The notes: generated by a model not told the origin, from the letters alone. Positions 45,866-57,870 are shown, numbered from the stretch's first letter. The stretch is DNA of 64,000 nucleotides from Himantopus leucocephalus (GCA_003993805.1 RSEF01000013.1:19767715-19831714), one strand, 5' to 3'. Numbers and translations are program-made.

Positions 45866-45965
45866 NNNNNNNNNNNNNNNNNNNNNNNNNNNNNNNNNNN
45901 NNNNNNNNNNNNNNNNNNNNNNNNNNNNNNNNNNNNNNNNNNNNNNNNNNNNNNNNNNNNNNNNN
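45866..45965. other. Assembly gap (100 N)
   Basis: Exactly 100 N, the placeholder for unknown length. It lies between a CpG island and a minisatellite, both hard to sequence. Confidence 0.97.
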
Positions 45966-46080
45966 TCCCCAGTGGCCGATTTGGCCTAAACCACGACAAG
46001 CACCAGCAGCAGCAATATCTGAGATCAACCGTTTGCTTCCAGGGCTCACCGAGGGGCACCGCACTGCCACCAAGCCGTGG

Positions 46081-46409
46081 TGACCACACTGCCACCCCTG
46101 CCACCACAACACAGTGACCATGCTGCCACCCCACCACGGTGACCACACTGCCACCACACCACAGTGACCACACTGCCACCACACCACAGTGACCACACCA
46201 CCACCCCTGCCACCACCCCACGGTGACCACGCTGCCACCACACCATGGTGACCACCCCACCACCCCTGCCACCACACCACAGTGACCATGCCACCATTAT
46301 GCCATGGTGACCATGCTGCCACCCCTGCCACCACACCACAGTGACCATGCTGCCATCATGCCATGGTGACCACACTGCCACCACAGCACGGTGACCACAC
46401 CGAGGCACC
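46081..46409. repeat. Minisatellite of alternating 25-bp and 34-bp units
   Basis: Units start with TGACCA and end with CA(C/T)GG, CACAG or CACGG. Unit lengths in order are 34, 25, 25, 25, 34, 25, 34, 25, 34, 25 and 25 bp (46081-46391), then a partial unit to 46409. The 34-bp form is the 25-bp form with a 9-bp insertion (CCCCTGCCA-type). The repeat explains the long tryptophan/valine/histidine-rich minus-strand frames here, which should not be called genes. About 115 bp of non-repeat sequence separates it from the gap. Confidence 0.95.
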
Positions 46410-47560
46410 AGGCAGCTCCAGGGAGGTCTGCAGCAGTGCCCGCAATACCAGGTGCTGGGGTGGCATTTCAGCGGTGTGGACGCACACAGGACTAACCCCC
46501 CCATCCCAGGGCCACCAAGCAGACGTCACTGCTTGGTGGCTGCACACCTCGGGTGGGTGCGAGCTGGTACCCCAGCCCAGCGGGAAACGCGTGAGTCCGC
46601 AGTGTTTCACCTCGCTCTTGCCTAAGCCCCGGCCCCAACCTCCATCGTTTCACCCAGGGAGCGGCCGAGCAGCGTCTGCCCGCGCGCTGGTGCCAGCCCA
46701 GAGCGCCCCGCCGCCGGCCTGGCGCGGCAAAGCACCTCCACCTTCGCTTGCCGGTGAGTTCGGAGAGGATTGATACAGCCCTGGTCAGCACGGCACGTCG
46801 GTGTCAGCGTTTACACTCAAGTGTGTTGCTGAGCGAGTGCTTCTCCATCCAAGAGCAGAAAATACGTTCTGTTTTACTGGTGGAGAGCCGGAGGTAGGGC
46901 TGCCCCAGGGAAAGGGTCTCCCACAGCAGCCACCTCTGCGGCCGTTGCCGTTTCTGGCAGACTGGGGTGGCCTCCAGCAGCGGACAGCGAGAGCGGTCCC
47001 CCCCGCGAAAGCCTGCGGGACAGCACGCAGCCGAAGAGCCGGTGCTTCGAGGCTCAAGCAAATTTAACAAATATTTGTAAAATTTCTCTATCATCAACAA
47101 GACGTGCTAGCTAAGCACACCCTGGGGGAATAACGCTGCTCCTGCCCGGATGAGAAACCATACTCATTTAGACACTAAGCTCGTTATCTAACACCGCAAC
47201 AAATTGCTTTATTCCAATACAGCCATCTAAAAGCACAGTTAGATTTTATATTAATAAAACGTAAAGGAGACTGAACAAATACAACGGAGGGGAAATCCAT
47301 TAAGAGACACTAAATACGAGAGATTTGTCTTGCTCTGCGAGTTTCAAGAGCTGAAAGCAGTCGGAGGCGGGGGAGTGTTTGGGGAATGTCCGAGATCTGC
47401 CCCGTCTCTCCTCTCTGCCCACGGCCACGGCCGGAGGCGGGTCCCGGGGGAGGATGGGGCATGTCCCCGCGTCAGCGGGACAGCACTCAGGCACGCTGCA
47501 TCGCCGGGTACACGCACCTTGCTCAGGAGGGGGGGAGGAGAATAAAGCTGTTTGCCTTAA
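46410..47560. other. GC-rich and mixed DNA, no gene
   Basis: GC/CpG-rich at 46560-46760, 46900-47045 and 47370-47540, with AT-rich DNA at 47060-47330. Frames overlap on both strands with no domains. Confidence 0.55.
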
Positions 47561-47880
47561 AAAAACTTCAACATAGAATTTTATTTTCAGAACAATAAAG
47601 CCCCAAAGGAGAAAGAAGCAATTTTGTTAACATAAAATTACCCCTTTCACTCAGACTCTCTACAATTTTTGTAAAAGCATATTGCTCTGTCTCTGCCCTG
47701 CCAATCTTCAGCTCTCCCTCTGTATTTCTAATAGGTCTAAACTAATTAAATTAATTTCCCAGAATAATAACCTCCCAGGGACATACAGCTAGATAATCCT
47801 TAACTCCTCATGAAGTTAGTTTCCTGTAGGGTTGGGGAGCAATTACGACTCATTAGTCATCTGTCGTACGAGGAGGCGAC
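47561..47880. promoter_or_regulatory. AT-rich, conserved-element-like block
   Basis: Contains CTAATTAAATTAATTTCC near 47741-47758 plus further ATTA cores, non-repetitive, with a sharp return to GC-rich DNA on the right. Confidence 0.3.
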
Positions 47881-49200
47881 AGGGTTTTGTATTGATTGTT
47901 TCTCCAGGAGCACCATGAGAGAGAGCGAGAGCGCGTGGGTGTCCCTGTCAACAAAAACTTTACGGGGAGATAGCATCAAGTGAGATGCTTGATGCGCAAG
48001 AATACGGACAGCTCTTTAATCTTAATTTACACAAGGCAAATCCTCCCTCCCCGGCAGGGGCGGACGCAGCACCCGCCTGCACTGCGGCTGCTGGGACCCC
48101 CGGGGCAGCCGGGCTGGGGACATGCCTCCACACCGGGACCAAAGGCGGGTCCCCCCCAGCCCGGCGCGTCAGGGGACCCCACGGCGCCGGGTCCTTGTGC
48201 ATCCCTCCTCTCAGCTGCTGCTAAAGCTCCTGCACGTCCCGGCTGCGGGAACAGCTGCTAAACCAGAGGGGTAACTGTCACCACGGTACCAGGCGGACAT
48301 CCCAGCGTGCGGCATCTGGCCAGAAGTCGGCAGGAGCAAAGGAACCACGGACTTTCCTCAAGAAACTGGCCAGAAGCCTCACAGGGACGGGTGATTTTGT
48401 CCCCAGGAACAAAACGCTGCTGGAGGGCCCCACCGCTGGCCGGCGCTGCAAGTCACACGTAGGGCAATCGCCCAGTACGCCTCTGTGCTAATACAGGTAA
48501 ACCCGCTAACGTCGTGCACGCTTATCACACTAGGTGTATCATCTACCTGTGTACTAACACCAGAACAACATATACTATAGCAAACTATACACTGTCAATA
48601 CTGACGAGGAAGCGTTGCCAGCTCCCTGTGTATCTCTCAAGCTTTGCTTTCCATAGAGCATGGTGGCATAGTTTAAATAAAATCCAAATTAGGCAGCAAT
48701 TAGCCTTTTCTGGGCACACACACAATGACAAGAACAGCAGAGGCTAAACCGTCTTCACCTGAGTGAAAGATACCGACTGTATTTCCCGAAGTGGAGGTTC
48801 AAAGCGTTGATCCAGATCCCTGGAAAACTGAGTATGTACCCACGGAACTTCAAACTGTGCGAGAGGCGTAGCCTAAGTTCTCCAAACAAGGGCACTACTG
48901 CTCTGAATATAGCATGGTTTCGAATTGTGCTCCTTATGCTAGGCGGTGAATGTGAAATCGCGTATAACATCATTCATTAGGCCCCCGACAGCAATAAGCG
49001 GTCAGAGCTGAGGCGGGCGGTACGGGGCTCCCCGCTGCAGCGCCAGCGCAGGCGGGTAGAGGGGACGGCAGCCCCGCTCACCTGCGCGCAGGCGGGTTCC
49101 CAGCTGAACAACGCCTTCAGAGAAACACTCGCTCAGGGCGGAGCATGAGCCTCTGGGACTGCAGCACACCCCACCAGGAACCCCGCGACATTCGGGGCCA
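47881..49200. other. Mixed DNA with CpG patches, no gene
   Basis: CpG-rich at 48030-48250 and 48990-49200. A short GA run lies at 47915-47931. No repeat family or credible frame was recognised. Confidence 0.55.
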
Positions 49201-49720
49201 CGAAGAACATTTGAAAGAAAGCGCTCATTTGGCTTAACTTAGATAATTTATTTTTCCTCTCTGATGTCCAGCTATCTTCAAAATTTACAACGGCAGACTT
49301 GATTGGAGCCTTTCATGTTCTATTTTTGAACTATATGTTGCATATGTTACAGTGCAATAAATTTGACATTTCAAACGCCAACAAATGGCTACAAAATTGG
49401 CCCCTTGTGAATAATAGCCCAGCAGCATTTACATGTAATTATTTTGCCCAGGAATTTAATTTGCTAGACATAAAAGTTATGCTGAATGAAAGAGCACCGG
49501 ATAATGATCTTTAAGCACAGGAAAGAGACAGCCGTTACTATAGGCACCGAAATACGTGCCACTCTTCCCAAGCCATAAAGCAAATTCCCTGCGGCGAGGA
49601 GCATTTCTGCTCCAAATTTAGATAATGCTTTATGATGAATGGCAATACTTATTTTGCAAAGGCTGTAAGTATGTAAATCATTAGTCACCACACTGCCAGT
49701 TGTACACGGTTATTTGAGTT
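49201..49720. promoter_or_regulatory. Strong conserved-element-like block
   Basis: About 500 bp of non-repetitive AT-rich DNA with many TAAT, TTAATT and ACATGTAATTATTTTGCCC-type sites. Its 71- and 75-codon frames are AT-driven. Along with 29241-29560 and 57491-57870, it is my best guess for deep conservation. Confidence 0.35.
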
Positions 49721-49759
49721 ACCCCCGTATTAGTGCGAACCTGCGTCCCCCGGGGCCGC

Positions 49760-49816
49760 AGGGGGGGAGGAGGGGAGGGAGGAGGAGGAGGAGGAGGAGG
49801 GGGAGGAGGAGGAAGG
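49760..49816 (+). repeat. Polypurine (GGA)n tract
   Basis: 57 bases without a pyrimidine on the plus strand, mostly GGA and GGGGA. Such tracts can form G-quadruplex or triplex (H-DNA) structures and are polymorphic in length. Confidence 0.95.
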
Positions 49817-52800
49817 TGCTGTGGCCATGGAGGTTAGCGGTGTGCATCAGAGTTGAGGGTCCAGACTAACACCACAAACAGCTACAATAGTGAGAGCAAA
49901 AGTCAGATTTTAGCCCATTATTGGGGCAAGTTGATGTCTGGTGTACCGGTGTGTGTTCCATCGAGGCGACCTCCCCGGCTGCGCCTGCTGGGGGTGAGAA
50001 ACGCACCTTGCCGTTGGCAATACGCGGTGGCCAGGGCGCTTGCGGTTAAAAAAGCGTCCTTCTGCTTTCTGGAGCGCACATGTACTGTGTTGTAATAGAC
50101 CTTTTAAAACGTAGTGTGTTGTGAGCAGTTCTACATACACAGTTCAGGTTCAAGCAACTACCAAGGGGGTTCTGGCAACTCTATTAGTCAAAATATAACT
50201 ACTGCAAAATATCCCTACTGTTAGGAAACAAACAATGGTCTTCTTGTCTTAAAAGACAAACAAACTGAAATGAAATGAAACAAAACCACACAAAATCAAA
50301 ACCAAGGAGAATCCAATGTAGGGGATACAGTGCTAATCCCGTATCTGGGAATATTATAGAGTATCGGGTTATATTTCTACAAATACATAGAAAATAGAAT
50401 ACCTGTTTCACCAAATTCGAAATACAGAGCTGGGCTCAACACAAAATCAAACAAATCAGCAAAGTAAACTGAAAAAGTTCTTCAGATAGGAAAATTCTGG
50501 GAATTATTTTAATGATCAGTCAAGGTAAAAAGTTAATTTTCACCTTTCGTGTAACACTCTGACACATCCTACCGTCACGGAGCAAGCCCCGCTGTCCCAC
50601 CGGGCGCCCCCAGTGACACCAACGCCGAGCCCGGCGCAGCCGCAGCCTGGAGGAGGACTCGCCGGCGCGTCGGGTTGCCCACGCCTGCGGGACACCGGGC
50701 TGTGCCCTGCAGAGGGAGCGCGTCCCTGGCCCTCTTCAACCACAGCCTTAACCTCATTCTCCAACTCATCACTTACAGTCTTAAAACACATGTAAAACCA
50801 CTGTTTTCCTCAGCACATATGCGTATTTAAAGACACATCCTGGCACACTGAGGATTTGCACTGCAAGTAAACTGCTAAATTAAGACTCTTAAAAACTCGT
50901 AACAGAGCTACGGGAAATCCCTAAATCACAGGAAATCAGCCAACGGTTACACACAACCCCCCAGATAAATGCCTATTTCCATCCCAAGGAACATACAATA
51001 ATCTGAAATAGATATCTTGCAGCAAGAAGTTGTTGGTTTTGCGAGTCACTCTCAAAGTGGCATTCAGATGTGGTGTTATTTTTTACATTTATTTGCATTC
51101 TGCAGTTTCGAGAAGATGAAAATCTGAAAGCACTGCAGGAATACTGGATGCGCGTGTCAGTGCACACGCGCAACACTGTGCCGGGGCAGAAACCCGCACA
51201 AGACTAAGGGCAGATTCAGGAAAAACTGGATACAGCATCTTGTCCCACTTTTGACACTAAAACCACTAAAGTGAAGCTAGATTTGAGTGACAATTTCCAA
51301 AATTTTAAGGCTAAATAGGTAAATTTATATCCTATACCTGTACTTAAGGCTGTGTCATTAACGCCTGGATCCCGCAGCGCACGGTATTGCGCTGCGCAGG
51401 GTGCCCAGCGGCTGAGCGGGACTCACCGCACTCCCGCCCATCCTTTCCAGACTGATCTCCAGCTCTATTTGATAACAAACCAACAGATTTTGAGTACCTG
51501 GGCTGCCCAGAATTATTAGCTTTGGATGACAGTAAGCACTGACTGAATTTAAAGCAGATGGCATTTGAGAGATTTCATATCGTTTTCATGTCGATTTACT
51601 CCAGATAAAGTTCTTACATAACTTTGACATTTAGTGGCTTAATCTAGGGAGAAATTTCCCATTCCTTACCCTGTACTCTCTCTCTCTTTTTTTTTTTTTC
51701 TTTTTTAAGATTTAACGTTAAATGTTGATCATGTCACTGTTGAAATAGATTAACTCTTCTACTCATCAGGGAAAAGTAACCAGTGGAGCACGACGTGAGC
51801 TCTCTGACCATCGTACTGCAGGTCAGAGCCGGTTCTGGAGAAGCCGAGCACTCCCGGAGGGGCGGCAGCGAGCGGCACCGTCTCCTGCGCTGGGTGAACG
51901 CGTGTTTGTGATCACGGAGCCAAGGACAAGCCTGGAGCAGCTGGGCACTGGCAGGGAAAGTTATTTTAGCCAAGCAATACGAACCACGTCGTTAGCCATC
52001 TGAAACGCCTTCCATCTCCTAGGAAACCTGGGATTTGGACGCACTGCCTACCCTCCGCAGGTTTTTTTCTGCCTTGGGATTAATCATGGGTGTTGCTTGC
52101 TCAGTTTTGCCTTTCACAGGCTATTTGGCCTCTTGTTTACCTACCCCCCGCTTCAGTGCCTTCCTTAATCGGCCGCCTACAGGAGCTTGAGTGTTGGGGG
52201 GCAGCCACAGCACCGAGTCTACAGAGCCACGGAGCAGCTCTCTGTGCTCGCTCTAGGGCAGAGAGCGTACCAAACCGATCGGCCGACTGTGCAGTTCACG
52301 TCATTTCGTACAAAATACAAGTCTACTGTGAGTCACGGTATGCGACCGGGTGTCGTACGGTGTCCCTGTGTAGCTTCTGGCTGAGTTTGCTCGGAGGTGA
52401 CCAGCTAACCGCGCGGGCAGACTGCTCTGCACCCGCTCCCGAACCGCGGCCGCGGCGACACCCAGCTTACACCAACTTTTGTTCATGAGGCAAAACTGTG
52501 AAAGAACTTACAAAAGATCTCGGGTTTAGAGTGAAGCGATGAAAGTGATGTTTCTCGGGATACTGTTCGAAACCGAGCGTGCAAGCCCACGAACCCCAGC
52601 GCAATGTCCGCGGCAGCCTCCATGCTGCCCTACAGCGGCGCCGGCAGAGCCCGGCCCCCAGCCCTGCCCGGCCCCCACCCCAGCGGGACCTTGTGTCAAT
52701 ACAGCCCTCAGTAAGGTGATTTTTAGTAGGTTAAAAACTCCACCATAATAGTCCTGGAATCTCCTTAATTTATTCTCTACCAGTCCCGCACCTCTCCAGC

Positions 52801-53640
52801 TCCTTGCTTTAAATAATACCAACGGCAAACCTCGGCATCATTAGGGTCAGAATTTTACCCTTAATTGCTTTAAGTAGGAGGTTGACATCATTAGGGTCTC
52901 TACAGGGTCAGTAGAGAGGGAGCAGATGCCTAATTTAGGGAATCTAAATCACCGTAAGTTACAGGACCTCAACAAGCGAGCCCAGACAATCAGCATCCGA
53001 ACTGGGTCCCACCCCGCAGCTGGACGCAGCCCTCCGCTTTAACCTCATCGGCTTCCTACCACGGACCCCCCACGGTGCGGAACCTCTGCTTTGATTATCC
53101 AGTCTCCTGGATTTCCTCCTTTTAAAAGGAAAAAGTCAGCAAAGAGGAGAAAACGTGGATAAAATCTTCTTGGATTTTGAACCAGGACACATTTCTATCC
53201 AGAATAAATTTTATTTAGTAACTATTCTAGTTAAACTGAGCTTAGCAAAGTGCTTTCTCTAAAAGTCGACAAAAGCTACAGAAAGACAGAAGCAAAGACA
53301 AATCATGGGATTATGCAGGATGTGTCGAAACAGGACACTGACAGGTATTCGGTTAGTAAGATCGTATTGAGTCTTGTGGGATCTTGAGCCTCCTGACTTG
53401 ATCAAAAAGACTAAATCCCGACGAACCCAGTTATAAGATATCAGAAATGAAAGCTTAATGCTGTGCTTAATTTTAACATTTTTATCTTGGAATTCTTCCC
53501 ATGTACGTTGCATTGCCAGAGCCAACAGCCTCAGAAAAGCTGTGAATCTCCATTAGACCTTTGTCAACAAATCTAGACGGAGAAGTCTCTCAAATCGTTA
53601 GAGGAAACGAAAGAAAAATTCTTTATGGGTATTTTAAGTA
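49817..53640. other. Mixed DNA, no gene
   Basis: CpG patches at 50580-50720, 51360-51440, 51790-51900, 52400-52460 and 52590-52690 alternate with AT-rich DNA. A perfect ATTTGCAT octamer lies at 51091-51098. The polypyrimidine tract at 51676-51706 is listed separately. The 132-codon (52090-52488) and 88-codon (53259-53525, minus) frames begin at non-ATG codons and show no domain. Confidence 0.5.
51676..51706 (+). repeat. Polypyrimidine tract
   Basis: 31 bases of CT repeats running into poly-T. Low complexity only; followed by AAGA rather than an AG-exon boundary. Confidence 0.9.
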
Positions 53641-54080
53641 CTTCTCTGCAGTAGGGTGACTAATTCCTCTCTTTCTCTCTGCAGATACCCGACAGGTTGT
53701 TCGTTATCTCCTTGATGATTTTAACTAAAAAGAAGCCTCTCTAAATAATTTTTCCCCACACTGTAGATTGTGAATTCCACGTTCCCTTGTTTATTTGCAA
53801 TTGATAAAATAAGTAGCAAGGCCCGGGTTTGGCTGGGCAGGCCTTTAAAACCCTTTAAAACAGGCTTTCAGCCAACCTGCGTCCTCAGAGAACCGCACCG
53901 CTGGCAGTTTCTGGACATCTCAGATGTGAAAGAAAAATAGATGAAAAAAATAATTTCAAAAGAAAGTGAACATTTGCAGGAAGTTTTTCCTATAAAACTC
54001 ACATTTTTCATTGAGTAGCGTATTTTATGATTTTTACCCCTCCCCATTATTCAAATTAATAAAGAAACACATAAGCTAAT
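53641..54080. promoter_or_regulatory. AT-rich, conserved-element-like block
   Basis: AT-rich, mostly non-repetitive, with TTTAACTAAA and CAATTGATAAAA-type sites. Weaker case than the other blocks. Confidence 0.22.
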
Positions 54081-55131
54081 CTGCATGCCCATGAGACATC
54101 AAAGCTACGGGCATCAATCACAGTACAGAAGATATTAAGCCTTGAGCTGTCTGCTAGAGCCGTGTCCCGCACGTTGGCAGATTTGTGGCACTCCCTGCCT
54201 GCTGGAGAGGGGACGCAGCCTCTCAAGGCCTCTGAACAAATCATCCCAAACCCTTCGCTTGTTTTCACAGGCAATATTGTTTGTTTAACAGAGAACACAT
54301 ACACACTCTGACTCTTCCTTCCTCTCCGTGGCAGCACCGCCGCCACCAGCCAGCCGCAGTCCCCGAGCCTGAGTGCCCGGCAGCTCGCGCTCGGGCTCCG
54401 GCATGCAGACAAGGAAACACAGCAGAAAAGCTCACCCGTTTATTTCAGCCTTTTGGGGTGGCTTGTTAATGTTCTCTGCATTAACTGAAACAGTTTTCTA
54501 GGTTCCAGTCCCCCCAGCCCCTCCTGACCCCTGGAAGTGCACAATCCCACCTTTTCCGGGCAGGCTCATTCCCAAAGCTGCACAGCGGCCGAACGCGTGG
54601 CTGTCCTCTTTTACCCGTAGAAGGAACGTGGTGGGCTTTTCAAAATGCCCAGAAGCAGTCCATTTCTCCAAGTAATGACAGGCATCCTACTGAAATCAAG
54701 AGAACGGGAATTAAAGTCAACGTTGGCCGGTCAGCAATCCTGCCCCTGTAACTTTTCTGGAGGTGATAGGGAATATGGAAATCAAATCCTTCCTCATAGC
54801 CACAACCTTTTCAAATCAAAACACTGTAAAACTGTTTAAATGCCATTATGCTCGTTTACACCAGGACATAGCTGATTATCCTAGAACGTTAAAGCTTCAA
54901 ACTAAATCTATTAATTAAGGATATTAATTCCACCCTACATCCTAGACTAGCAAATTATCATCCCTCATGGCATCCAGAAATTATCTGTTAAAAATATAAA
55001 GGAGATTACAGACCAAATTGGCGTTACCTCCCTACCTCAACTGCTGGTGGATTCTCCCGAGGTGTGACGCTACTGCCGCCTCTCGCACACAGCTGCCCAC
55101 CAGCTACGGGCCCGGAAGAGCTCCGGGGAGC
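54081..55131. other. No gene seen
   Basis: Mixed DNA, AT-rich from about 54820 to 55020 (TTAATTAAGG near 54911). No repeat recognised up to the CR1. Confidence 0.55.
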
Positions 55132-55202
55132 AATCACAGAATGATAGAATTGTCTAGGTTGGAAGGGACCATTAAGATCACGGAGTCCAACCATCAACCA
55201 CC
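55132..55202 (-). mobile_element. CR1 LINE, short 3' fragment, minus strand
   Basis: The plus strand reads 'aatcacagaatgatagaatt', 'gtctaggttggaagggacc', 'attaagatca' and 'gagtccaacc', the exact reverse complement order of a CR1 3' end. It is the only younger-type CR1 on the minus strand in the window. It is only about 70 bp; weak similarity may extend right to about 55260. Confidence 0.92.
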
Positions 55203-55830
55203 CTGCAACCCCAGCGGCCTCTTGCTGCAAACCCCGCTCTGCGAGCTGTTGGGGCGCGTTGACATCGCGCTCCTCGGGCCTCTCCTGCCTAACGCACGTG
55301 CGCTCCTCTACACTTAACCAGATGAAACGTTAATGACTGCAGAAAAAGGAGCCACTGCTCTTCCATTTTGTCCGGTCTAGAGGACTACTTCTTGTGGCAC
55401 TCATCTGCAAGAAAGACACCTGTGTTGTCAGTGTCCCCTCAACCCCGGGGGTCCCCGTGCTGGGTGCGGTGACGTGCCCTGTGGTACTGCCAGCCCTGCC
55501 GTCAGCCCCGCTCCCTGCTCGCCTTCTCAGTAAAACACGCAAATCACTGTCCTTAGGAACACTTTTTCAGCACTTTACTTAAATACCACAGGGAACACGT
55601 ACGTGTGTTACAGCGTCAGGACGGAAAGCAGCCTTGGTTCAGCATGACGTCGGCACTAAGCAGAAGGCAGGCCAGCTACCGCACGCAGCTCCGGGAGCTC
55701 TGCCGGGGACGGAGCGGGGGTCCAGGCACAGCCGCGGCTCTGCCGCCTCCTCCCTTCCCACCGACCCGCCGCCAACCGCACAACAAAGCAGCAAAGTGGA
55801 GATCTTTACCGCTGTCCAACCATCTTTTCT
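55203..55830. other. No gene seen
   Basis: Mixed DNA, GC-rich at 55440-55520 and 55680-55780. Overlapping frames of 62 to 99 codons, no domains. Confidence 0.55.
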
Positions 55831-56345
55831 ACTTCTAATGTATTACCCTGCAAATTTTGTACAGTATATTAAAGAGATTACTGAGGAAATTAGATCTTAT
55901 GCAAATTACCCAGTGAACCATTTATTCAACTAATTTTAACCCCTTTTCCTTTTTTAATTACCCACTAATGGAATTTCATTGCTATGGGTGCATGTGGCTA
56001 ATTCCTTTAGTGAACATTTCATGAGATTCCTGCTCAGGTGAGTTGTTCACAGCCAATTCACCTTAACTATAAATTATTTGTGGCATGCGGCCTCTCAAAA
56101 TATCACCTCGGAGTATTTCTATTCCAGGACTGAAGCTATTACAAGTAAAATAACAATGTTAGAAAGGCATGACAGCTGTGCTTCAGTGCGTTTGAAGGAA
56201 AACATAATTCACATGGAAAAAGAACAGAAAAGATCATATGCCAGTAAACCAAATTTACGTTTTCAATTTGGTCAAGTAACTGTGAATACATTTGAAACAA
56301 TTTTCATCCATCTCGACTGCTAAATGCTTTGTCCTTTAATCATAT
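55831..56345. promoter_or_regulatory. AT-rich, conserved-element-like block with octamer
   Basis: Non-repetitive AT-rich DNA with a perfect ATGCAAAT octamer at 55899-55906 immediately followed by TACCC, and TTAATTACCC near 55955. An 81-codon frame at 56078-56323 looks protein-like at first sight but starts at a non-ATG codon and shows no domain or splice evidence. Confidence 0.33.
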
Positions 56346-56400
56346 GTTATATAGAATCAAAGCAAATTCTTTCAAAAGCAGTTTCCCGCCCACTGGAAGC

Positions 56401-56755
56401 ACTGACCTGGTGGCCGTGGGGGCAGCCGGGGTGCGGGACGCGGCGCGGGCTGTCAGCTCGGCAGGAAAGCACTGGTATTTTTGCTAACACGTGAGACTCC
56501 TGAACGAGTCGCAGATCCCTCACAGCAAACTGCCGAGTGCCGCGCGGTGCCGGGGCTCGCGGCTGCCCCTTGGCCAGTGACCGCGCTCGGCAGCGGCAGC
56601 ACCAGACACGACCCCCGCGGGGGCTGACGGGGACACGCGGGCGGGAGCCACACGAGCCGCCGGCCAGCTGCGCCCTGTGGCGTCCGCACGGGTGGGCAGC
56701 GCGGGGAACCAGCGAGCTCTTCTTCGCAGGGAAAGGGGTAACGCTCCGCTGGGCC
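56401..56755. promoter_or_regulatory. CpG-dense patch, island-like
   Basis: By hand count about 41 CpGs in about 350 bp, with a less dense dip at 56465-56510. It borders the AT-rich block on its left. Several frames (up to 183 codons, minus strand) cross it and overlap each other. It may be an orphan island or a GC spike from biased gene conversion. Confidence 0.5.
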
Positions 56756-56982
56756 ATGCAGGTTTGAATCACACTTCTGCTTCCACTTGCATTAGTTAAG
56801 GATGCTAAAACTAGCGCTTTTCTCTCCGATAGGCTGGAGACACACAGCATCCCGTGACAGCGGGAGCAGTCAGGTTTCACGTATGCAATATTGGCCAACA
56901 GGTCTGGGGCTCCTTAAAGCCAACAGTCCGTCCAAACGCTTCTGTGACGGCTCGTTACGACCTTCTGAGTGGGGCATCACTA

Positions 56983-57020
56983 CTGCTCTAAGAGTTCGTC
57001 GCTGCTCTAAGAGTTCGCCG
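56983..57020 (+). repeat. 19-bp tandem duplication
   Basis: CTGCTCTAAGAGTTCGTCG at 56983-57001 is followed directly by the same unit with one T/C change at 57002-57020. Confidence 0.9.
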
Positions 57021-57490
57021 CTAGAATATATTTCATAGGCAGATGAAAACTAATTAGGAGAGAAAATAGATTGATATTGAGGCAACAGAAGGCTCTCATT
57101 ATCCCAAGAAATATGAAGTTGGTGAGTTAAGCACACACTGTCCTCCCACTGCTTGTGCTTCACCATCTACTTTTAATGTGCTCCCGGGTCTGAGCTGCGG
57201 AGGGGACGCAGAGCGAGGCCAACAACTGCAGCGTGTTTGCTCCAGATGACTGGGAAATAAATAATTTGTCATTCAGGGCTCGATGGAACAGGGGCAGCAG
57301 CAGCTGCCGCTCGCAAAGCCGAGCTGGCAGCTCCCGTCTCTCTCCTGACCCCCCCGGCGTGAGCCACCTGCATCGCACTCCTTCCCGGTCTCCTGGGGAC
57401 CCCGCGGGAGCAGCGCATCCTCACCTTCTGCACAGGGAAGGCGCGCGGGGCAAAGCCATCAACGCCTGCACGTGCATTTGCACAAGCACA
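57021..57490. other. No gene seen
   Basis: AT-rich at 57040-57130, then a GC-rich patch at 57290-57460. Confidence 0.55.
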
Positions 57491-57870
57491 CCATAGTGCT
57501 TGTAATTTAAAGATTTTATTTGATGCATTTTAAGTAACAGCGTGGTTATCACCAAAATGAGTTTAGGCTAAAAAGAAAAATAAAAAAGTGGTGTCTATGT
57601 TTGAAAGATCTTCTCTTTCCTTGAGACACTCTAGCAGCCGTACTTTGGGGCAGAGAATTGGGATATTAGTCTCCATGAAACTAGTTATGGGCTATCAGTT
57701 ATTGGTTAATGGGCTAAATTAGTCTCCATGAAAAATTAGCCCCATTTGACTTTATCATAAGCCTTTGGCCACATAAGCATGCTTAGAGGAGATAAAGATC
57801 TATTAATTAATACTTGCTATTGTTGCCTCAGGCAGCGTTAATTGTGCCTGAGCTGAGACAGTGGGCTTTC
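57491..57870. promoter_or_regulatory. Strong conserved-element-like block with an internal direct repeat
   Basis: AT-rich and element-like. ATTAGTCTCCATGAAA occurs at 57665-57680 and again at 57718-57733 (period 53 bp), with ATGGGCTA also repeated between them. The right part (57740-57870) has CTATTAATTAATAC and GCAGCGTTAATTG sites. Confidence 0.35.

Noticed and set aside
45456..46504. Minus-strand frames of 152, 234 and 292 codons
   Set aside because: They are read from the 25/34-bp minisatellite and through the 100-N gap. All frames of the repeat stay open because the repeat lacks stops, so this is not coding.
53259..53525. 88-codon minus-strand frame with a hydrophobic C-terminus
   Set aside because: Starts at TTG and has no domain or supporting signals.
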